Shown here: in pieces, positions 59,785 through 64,000 of the stretch
How positions within the stretch are numbered: position 1 is the stretch's first letter
Layout: each line of letters begins with the position of its first letter
Assembly: GCF_000422745.1 (NCBI RefSeq)
Contig: NZ_AUGQ01000001.1
Coordinates: 186,001 to 250,000, forward strand
Source of the DNA: Microbacterium gubbeenense DSM 15944
GTDB taxonomy: Bacteria > Actinomycetota > Actinomycetes > Actinomycetales > Microbacteriaceae
Direction of reading: 5' to 3'
Length of the DNA: 64,000 nt
Translations under genes and position numbers: made by a program
Notes under the pieces: model-generated
Seen by the model: only the letters and a program-made list of their open reading frames with translations
The model's database searches: none
Told to the model about the DNA's origin: nothing

Positions 59785-60987
59785 ATGACGCATGTGCACG
59801 GTTCATGGCTGCGGGCCGCGGACGCCGCCCGCCTGCTCGGCGCGGACGGCGCCGTCGCCCCGACGATCTTCGCGGAGATGTCCGCCCTCGCCGACGCGAC
59901 CGGCGCGATCAACCTGGGCCAGGGGTTCCCCGACGACGAGGGGCCGGCCGAGGTCCTGGAGACCGCGCGCGAGGCGATCTTGTCGGGGCAGAACCAGTAC
60001 CCGCCGGGGCGAGGCGCGCCCGTTCTGCGCGAGGCCATCGCCGAGCATCAGGAGCGGTTCTACGGTCTCTCGTGGGATCCGGAGACGGACATCATCGCGA
60101 CCGCGGGCGCCACGGAGGCCATCGCTGCCACGCTGCTCGCCCTGCTCGACGGCCCCGACGATGAGGTCGTCGTCTTCGAGCCGTTCTACGACGCGTACGC
60201 CGCCGTCATCGGGCTGGCGGGCGCGCGGATCGTCCCCGTGCGGCTGCGCTGGCCCGACTTCCAGCCAGATCTCGATGAGCTCTCGGCGGCGGTGACGGAT
60301 CGCACGCGCGTCATCCTCGTGAACGACCCGCACAACCCCACCGGCACGGTCTTCTCCCCCGACGTGCGCGCGCGGATCGTCGAGCTCGCCGAGCGCCACG
60401 ACGCGGTGATCGTGACCGATGAGGTGTACGAGCACCTCGTGTTCGGGGATCCGCATGTGCCGATCGCGACTGTTCCGGGCGCTGCGGATCGCACCGTGTC
60501 GATCTCGTCGGGCGGAAAGACGTTCCGCACGACGGGGTGGAAGATCGGGTGGGTGACGGCGCCCGAGCGCCTCACGACGGCGATCCTCGCGGTGAAGCAG
60601 TACCTCACCTATGCGAACGGTTCGCCGTTCCAACCGGCGATCGCCCGCGGCCTCAGAATGCCCGATGAGTTCTTCGCGGGCCTCGCGGCGGACATGCGGC
60701 AGAAATCGGCCGTGCTCGGCGCGGGGCTGACCGCTGCCGGGTTCGATGTCTCATCGCCTGCCGCGACCTACTTCACGGTCGCGGATACCTCCGCGCTCGG
60801 GTTCGACGACGCGGCGGAGTTCTGCCGGGCGCTCCCCGGCCTCGCCGGCGTCGTCGCCGTGCCGCTCACCGCGTTCGTGACGGCCGAACACCACGACGAG
60901 TACCGCCCGTTCGTGCGCTTCGCGGCGTGTAAGAAGCGCGAGGTGCTCGAACAGGCGGCGGACAGGCTCGCCGCGATCACGCGCTGA
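59785..60987 (+). CDS. Class I aminotransferase (glutamine/kynurenine/methionine type)
   Basis: 400-residue PLP enzyme of the Ib-like subgroup. INLGQGFPDDEGPAEVLETAREAI, NQYPPGRGAPVLREAIA, ATAGATEAIAATLLALL, VNDPHNPTGTVF, VTDEVYEHLVF, and the PLP Lys245 in SISSGGKTFRTTGWKIGW. This family includes glutamine transaminase K, kynurenine and methionine aminotransferases. Facing it, tail to tail 10 bp away, is an omega-amidase-type nitrilase, which suits the glutamine transaminase/omega-amidase cycle. Leaderless start. Confidence 0.88.
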   Translation: MTHVHGSWLRAADAARLLGADGAVAPTIFAEMSALADATGAINLGQGFPDDEGPAEVLETAREAILSGQNQYPPGRGAPVLREAIAEHQERFYGLSWDPETDIIATAGATEAIAATLLALLDGPDDEVVVFEPFYDAYAAVIGLAGARIVPVRLRWPDFQPDLDELSAAVTDRTRVILVNDPHNPTGTVFSPDVRARIVELAERHDAVIVTDEVYEHLVFGDPHVPIATVPGAADRTVSISSGGKTFRTTGWKIGWVTAPERLTTAILAVKQYLTYANGSPFQPAIARGLRMPDEFFAGLAADMRQKSAVLGAGLTAAGFDVSSPAATYFTVADTSALGFDDAAEFCRALPGLAGVVAVPLTAFVTAEHHDEYRPFVRFAACKKREVLEQAADRLAAITR

Positions 60988-60997
60988 GCCGGAGCTC

Positions 60998-61810
60998 TCA
61001 GTCCCGCGGCGCCACGCGGTACCGGCGCAGGTCGAGCGCGGGGTTCACACGGCGCACTCCCGTGATCTGCTCGTGGCTCGCCCACCCGATGGCGAGATCG
61101 CCCGCCGCCGTTCCGAGCGAGGCGATCGGCACGCCCTGAGGATCCACGATCATCGATCGGCCGACCCCGATGGGCGGCGCGTGGTCGGCCGCCGCGATGT
61201 ACACGGTGTTCTCGATCGCTCGGGCCGTGATGAGGGTCTCCCAGTGGTGCTCCTTGAGCGGACCGCGCACCCATTCCGCCGGAACGAGGATGATATCCGT
61301 GCCGGCATCGACGAGCGTGCGCGCGGCCTCGGGGAAACGCAGGTCGTAGCACGTCATCATGCCGAATCTCAGCCCGTCGACGACGAACGTCTCGGGCTCG
61401 CCGAGCGGCCCCGGCTCGATCCAGTCGCTCTCGGTCTGTCCGAAGGCGTCGTACAGGTGCTGCTTGCGGTACGCGGCGATCACGCCCGTTCCGTCGACGG
61501 CGACGGCGGCGTTGCGCACGCGATCGCCCGTGCCGCGCTCGACGAGGCCCGCAACGATCGTCAGATCGTGCTGCGCCGCGATCGTCGCGAGAGCGAGCGC
61601 GAACGGGCCGTCGAGATCCTGTGCGTTGTCGAGGAGCGAGGCGTCGAACGGGTTCACGAAGTAGCTCGAGTACTCGGGGGCGACGACCACGCGCGCTCCG
61701 CGCTCGGCCGCCGTCGCCACGAGCTCGGCGATGGCCGTGAGATTCGCGTCGGTATCCGCAGTCGGAACGAACTGCACAACCGCGATGCCAACCGGAGCAT
61801 GAGTCGTCAT
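60998..61810 (-). CDS. Carbon-nitrogen hydrolase (omega-amidase-like)
   Basis: 270-residue nitrilase-superfamily enzyme. Catalytic triad Glu46 (VVAPEYSSYF), Lys116 (AYRKQHLYDAFGQTES) and Cys154 (GMMTCYDLRFPE). The family includes omega-amidase (Nit2), which hydrolyses 2-oxoglutaramate from glutamine transamination; the convergent aminotransferase supports that role but other amides are possible. Start at 61810 is chosen at MTTHAPVGIAVVQF, as in relatives; a longer frame runs toward the tRNA promoter. Confidence 0.88.
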   Translation of the reverse strand: MTTHAPVGIAVVQFVPTADTDANLTAIAELVATAAERGARVVVAPEYSSYFVNPFDASLLDNAQDLDGPFALALATIAAQHDLTIVAGLVERGTGDRVRNAAVAVDGTGVIAAYRKQHLYDAFGQTESDWIEPGPLGEPETFVVDGLRFGMMTCYDLRFPEAARTLVDAGTDIILVPAEWVRGPLKEHHWETLITARAIENTVYIAAADHAPPIGVGRSMIVDPQGVPIASLGTAAGDLAIGWASHEQITGVRRVNPALDLRRYRVAPRD

Positions 61811-61879
61811 GACGCCATCATGCCACCCATACAGCTCCTCCACAGACACGCCCGGCACCGGGTTCCGGGCCGCCTGAAT

Positions 61880-61907
61880 TTGCCTCTGCGTGAACGGCTG
61901 GTAAAGT
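61880..61907 (+). promoter_or_regulatory. Promoter of initiator tRNA
   Basis: TTGCCT (61880-61885) and TAAAGT (61902-61907), 16 bp apart. Transcription should start within a few bases of the tRNA 5' end. Confidence 0.65.
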
Positions 61908-61918
61908 AATTGATGTAG

Positions 61919-61995
61919 CGCGGGATGGAGCAGTTCGGTAGCTCGCTGGGCTCATAACCCAGAGGTCGTAGGTTCAAATCCTGCTCCCGCAACCA
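61919..61995 (+). tRNA. Initiator tRNA-fMet (CAT anticodon), CCA encoded
   Basis: Cloverleaf with acceptor CGCGGGA/TCCCGCA, in which C1 faces A72, the unpaired first position of initiator tRNAs. Anticodon stem holds three consecutive G-C pairs (TGGG-CTCATAA-CCCA). T-arm GTAGGTTCAAATCCTGC. The 3' CCA is encoded. Confidence 0.97.
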
Positions 61996-62001
61996 AGTGG
62001 A

Positions 62002-62034
62002 AAGACCCGGATCCGATCGGATCCGGGTCTTTTT
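62002..62034. terminator. Terminator between tRNA-fMet and cupredoxin gene
   Basis: 14-bp perfect stem AAGACCCGGATCCG (62002-62015) with complement at 62018-62031, followed by TTT on the plus strand and TTTCC on the minus strand. It lies 7 nt after the tRNA and 5 bp past the convergent cupredoxin stop, so it can serve both. Confidence 0.85.
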
Positions 62035-62038
62035 CGTG

Positions 62039-62404
62039 TCACGAGGTGGCGACGATCGTTCCTTCCATCCCCATCTCGCGGTGGTTCGAGACCGAGCACC
62101 AGAACTCCATGTCCTCGCCCACCACGCCGACCTCGATCGCCGTGGTCTGTCCCGGGTTGATCCGCTCTGACGTCTCGCCGTTGCCGAACGCCATATCGTG
62201 CAGGTCGGTGCCCGTGTTCTCGAACTCGACGACGAGCTCGTCGCCGACCTGCACCTCGATCTCCGAGGGCGTGTAGTGCATGCCGTTGACCTGTACGGTG
62301 ACGGTCGTCGTCTCGCCGGTGGGCGTCACGTCGGGCTCGGAGGAGCAGGCGGTCACAGCCGCGATCGACAGGACAACGGCGGCACCGGAGAGGAGTCTTT
62401 TCAC
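62039..62404 (-). CDS. Cupredoxin-domain lipoprotein
   Basis: 121 residues. Signal peptide (KRLLSGAAVVLSIAAVTAC) with lipobox, then a plastocyanin-like fold. Copper ligands are visible: His in TDLHDMAF, Cys in EFWCSVSNHREMGMEG with following His and Met, the type I pattern. Probably a small exported electron carrier or copper-binding protein. GTG start at 62404; GGAGG immediately upstream overlaps it, and TACCGT lies 6 nt before it, so leaderless or weak SD initiation cannot be separated. It lies 23 bp downstream of the small membrane protein gene, same strand. Confidence 0.87.
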   Translation of the reverse strand: MKRLLSGAAVVLSIAAVTACSSEPDVTPTGETTTVTVQVNGMHYTPSEIEVQVGDELVVEFENTGTDLHDMAFGNGETSERINPGQTTAIEVGVVGEDMEFWCSVSNHREMGMEGTIVATS

Positions 62405-62427
62405 GCCTCCACGGTACCGCCGCTTGC

Positions 62428-62940
62428 TCACGAGAATGCGGTGATGACGCCCGTGAGGATCAGGGTGACAGCCGTCGTCCACCCGATGATGGCGATGAGC
62501 TGCCAGATCAGGATGCGGGTCCTGCCAATGCCGGACGCGGCGAGCATCGCCGCCGTGAACTGGGTGGGGATCAGTAACGGGCCGAGCAGGCTCACCCCGG
62601 GCACGCCGTATCGTGCGAAGGCGCGGGCGAACTTCTCGCGCCGGGCCTCCGACCGAGGAGCGACGTCCACCGACTCCGGCTCTCCCCCGCGCGCCCCGGC
62701 GCGGGCAACGACGGCCTGCCGCGCACCCGCGCCGAGGAGGACGACGAGCGCCACGCACAGGAAGTTGCCCGCGACGGCGGCGATGGCGGCGATGACCGGG
62801 TGGATCCCGCCGACGATGCCGATCGCGGCCGCGCCCTCCCCCTCGATGAACGGCACAGCCGCCGCGGCGGCGACGATCAGCGGCTGAATGAGATCCGGCA
62901 CCTGTGCGACCAGGTTCTGGAAGGTCTCGATGAGGTTCAT
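62428..62940 (-). CDS. Small membrane protein, Sm_multidrug_ex-like (PF06695 type)
   Basis: 170 residues, about four helices. VAAAAAVPFIEGEGAAAIGIVGGIHPVIAAIAAVAGNFLCVALVVLLGAGARQAV, then a basic loop (ARREKFARAFARYGVPGVSLLGPLLIPTQ) and two further helices. The GVPGVSLLGPLLIP block with conserved Gly/Pro is characteristic of the DUF/PF06695 group, also seen in SNARE-associated-like proteins. Transport role is only by annotation. GGAG 8 nt before ATG. Co-transcribed with the cupredoxin. Confidence 0.78.
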   Translation of the reverse strand: MNLIETFQNLVAQVPDLIQPLIVAAAAAVPFIEGEGAAAIGIVGGIHPVIAAIAAVAGNFLCVALVVLLGAGARQAVVARAGARGGEPESVDVAPRSEARREKFARAFARYGVPGVSLLGPLLIPTQFTAAMLAASGIGRTRILIWQLIAIIGWTTAVTLILTGVITAFS

Positions 62941-63078
62941 GGAGTGGCTCCGATCGTTTCGGGCGGGATCCCCGCCTGATTTGACCAGTTCACTCGAGTC
63001 CGGCCGCCCGCAGAAGTGGCGCCCTGTCACCGCTCACCGGACGTTGCGCATGGCGGTGGGTGACATCTGTCACGGACC

Positions 63079-63084
63079 TAAGCT
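63079..63084 (+). promoter_or_regulatory. Leaderless promoter -10 (TAAGCT) of the histidine kinase gene
   Basis: TAAGCT lies exactly 7 nt before the ATG at 63092, again without a ribosome-binding site. Confidence 0.5.
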
Positions 63085-63091
63085 TGAGTTC

Positions 63092-64000
63092 ATGACGACG
63101 CTCGATGCGGCGAGATTCGCGACAGGGGGCCGCCGCATGCGCGGACGCATCACGGCCGCATGGTGGTACACGGTGGCGGGCGTACTCGCGTTCGAGGTGA
63201 TCATGGCGCTGCTGATCGTCAGCGTGTCCGCGTCGCTGACCGACTCCGGGCTCGAGGTCGCCCTCGTCGCGATCGGAAGCGCGATCTGGGTCGCCGCGAC
63301 GGTGCCGCTCCTGATCGCCTATCGCGGCCGCGACGAGACGGATCCGGTGCGCGGACGCACGCTGGCCCTGCTGCTCGTGTGCGCCCTGTGCGGCGCCGGG
63401 GCATGGCTCGTCACCGGGATGTGGGTCGCGACCGTGTTCGCGATCGCTCAGCCGATCGTGATGCTCGACTGGCCGCGCGGCGTGCGCGTCAGGATCGTCA
63501 TCGCGATCACGATCCTGCTCGCCGCGCTGTGGTTCATCGACGTGCAGCGGCACGTCGATACCAATTCCGCGACGTTCGCGTTCTTCACCGTGGCAACGCC
63601 CGCGATGACGGTGCTCACCCTCTGGTGGTGGGACATCCTCCTCATGCTCGACACCGCTCGGCTCTCGGAGTCGCGCACCAGCGCCGCGCAGGAGAGGCTG
63701 CGGATCGCCACCGACCTGCACGACCTCCAGGGACATCACCTGCAGGTCATCGCGCTGCAGCTCGAACTCATCGATCGCCTCTGGGAGAGGGATCCCGCTG
63801 CCGCTCGCGAGCACGTGCGCATCGCCCGCGAGAGCGTCGACGACGCGCGGCAGGGCACGCGCGACCTCGCACGCGGGTTCCGCACCGTGCCCCTCGCTGA
63901 TGAGATCGCCAATGCGGCCGATCTGCTGCAGGCGGCGGGAGTGCGCACCGAGGTGCACGTCGACGCACGCTCCTCTGACGCGCCCGTGGACGTCTTCGGC
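63092..64000 (+). CDS. NarL-system sensor histidine kinase, N-terminal part (cut by window edge)
   Basis: First 303 codons; the gene continues beyond the window. Residues 20-190 hold about six membrane helices in three pairs (VLAFEVIMALLIVSV, VALVAIGSAIWVAATVPLLIA, LALLLVCALCGAGAWLV, VATVFAIAQPIVML, IVIAITILLAALWFI, VATPAMTVLTLWWWDILLM). The phospho-acceptor His210 lies in ERLRIATDLHDLQGHHLQVI, the HisKA_3 dimerisation block of DesK/NarX-type kinases. The HATPase_c domain should follow off the edge, and a LuxR-type response regulator gene is expected next. Upstream frames are in other registers. The signal sensed is unknown. Confidence 0.9.
   Translation, partial: MTTLDAARFATGGRRMRGRITAAWWYTVAGVLAFEVIMALLIVSVSASLTDSGLEVALVAIGSAIWVAATVPLLIAYRGRDETDPVRGRTLALLLVCALCGAGAWLVTGMWVATVFAIAQPIVMLDWPRGVRVRIVIAITILLAALWFIDVQRHVDTNSATFAFFTVATPAMTVLTLWWWDILLMLDTARLSESRTSAAQERLRIATDLHDLQGHHLQVIALQLELIDRLWERDPAAAREHVRIARESVDDARQGTRDLARGFRTVPLADEIANAADLLQAAGVRTEVHVDARSSDAPVDVFG

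Noticed and set aside
62990-63958. Long minus-strand frame opposite the histidine kinase
   Set aside because: The plus strand carries a clear membrane sensor with a HisKA_3 motif over the same bases, so the Arg/His-rich minus frame is a shadow.
1-64000. CRISPR arrays, insertion sequences, prophage or integrases
   Set aside because: No regularly spaced repeats, transposase motifs or phage genes were seen; gene content and codon use look uniform along the window.

Overview
The window is about 70% GC, densely packed and mostly single-copy housekeeping DNA from an actinobacterium. Gene content and order (thiL, a DUF3515 lipoprotein, ddl, gpsA, plsC, murA, leuD, leuC), leaderless start codons and the polymer genes fit Microbacteriaceae (Microbacterium or a close relative); this assignment is an inference from content. 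No phage, insertion sequence, CRISPR array or integrase was seen.

Layout. 1-7164: thiamine phosphate kinase (cut by the window edge), DUF3515 lipoprotein, D-Ala-D-Ala ligase, GpsA, PlsC-like acyltransferase, MurA and LeuD/LeuC, almost all on the minus strand with stop/start overlaps. 7287-8713: a TerC-family exporter behind a good match to the yybP-ykoY manganese riboswitch, next to tRNA-Glu. 8817-16272: MBL hydrolase, lipid kinase, a FolP2/RibD-like pair, a SurA-N lipoprotein, MsrA and the MetNIQ methionine importer. 16361-18933: a decayed alpha/beta-hydrolase, tRNA-Gln and GltX. 18981-26643: an amino-sugar uptake unit (ROK repressor, binding protein, two permeases, ROK kinase) divergent from a cytosolic GH20 hexosaminidase, with two matching operators between them. 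26616-34064: IlvE, LeuB, a drug-type MFS carrier, SerA, two small membrane proteins and PrfB. 34127-38672: an MFS carrier, tRNA-Leu, and a LysR regulator divergent from mesX-mesD, a folate-independent methionine synthase pair. 38777-43227: a seven-gene Tad/Flp pilus locus. 43263-47272: RdgB, RNase PH, and MurD2-MurL, the alternative route that puts glutamate into peptidoglycan and then epimerises it. 47361-51526: nicotinate phosphoribosyltransferase, DUF3039 and an ABC exporter. 51737-58235: a cell-wall polyol-phosphate polymer region (nucleotidyltransferase, three CDP-glycerol-type transferases, one GT2). 58283-64000: HtrA-type protease, an aminotransferase/omega-amidase pair, initiator tRNA, cupredoxin lipoprotein, a small membrane protein and a histidine kinase cut by the edge.

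Themes. Cell-wall synthesis recurs (murA, ddl, murD2-murL, TagF-like genes, sugar recycling). Methionine is served three ways (import by MetNIQ, repair by MsrA, synthesis by MesD). Many genes start at or within a base or two of the predicted transcription start: a TANNNT -10 box lies 6-7 nt before the start codon, with no Shine-Dalgarno.
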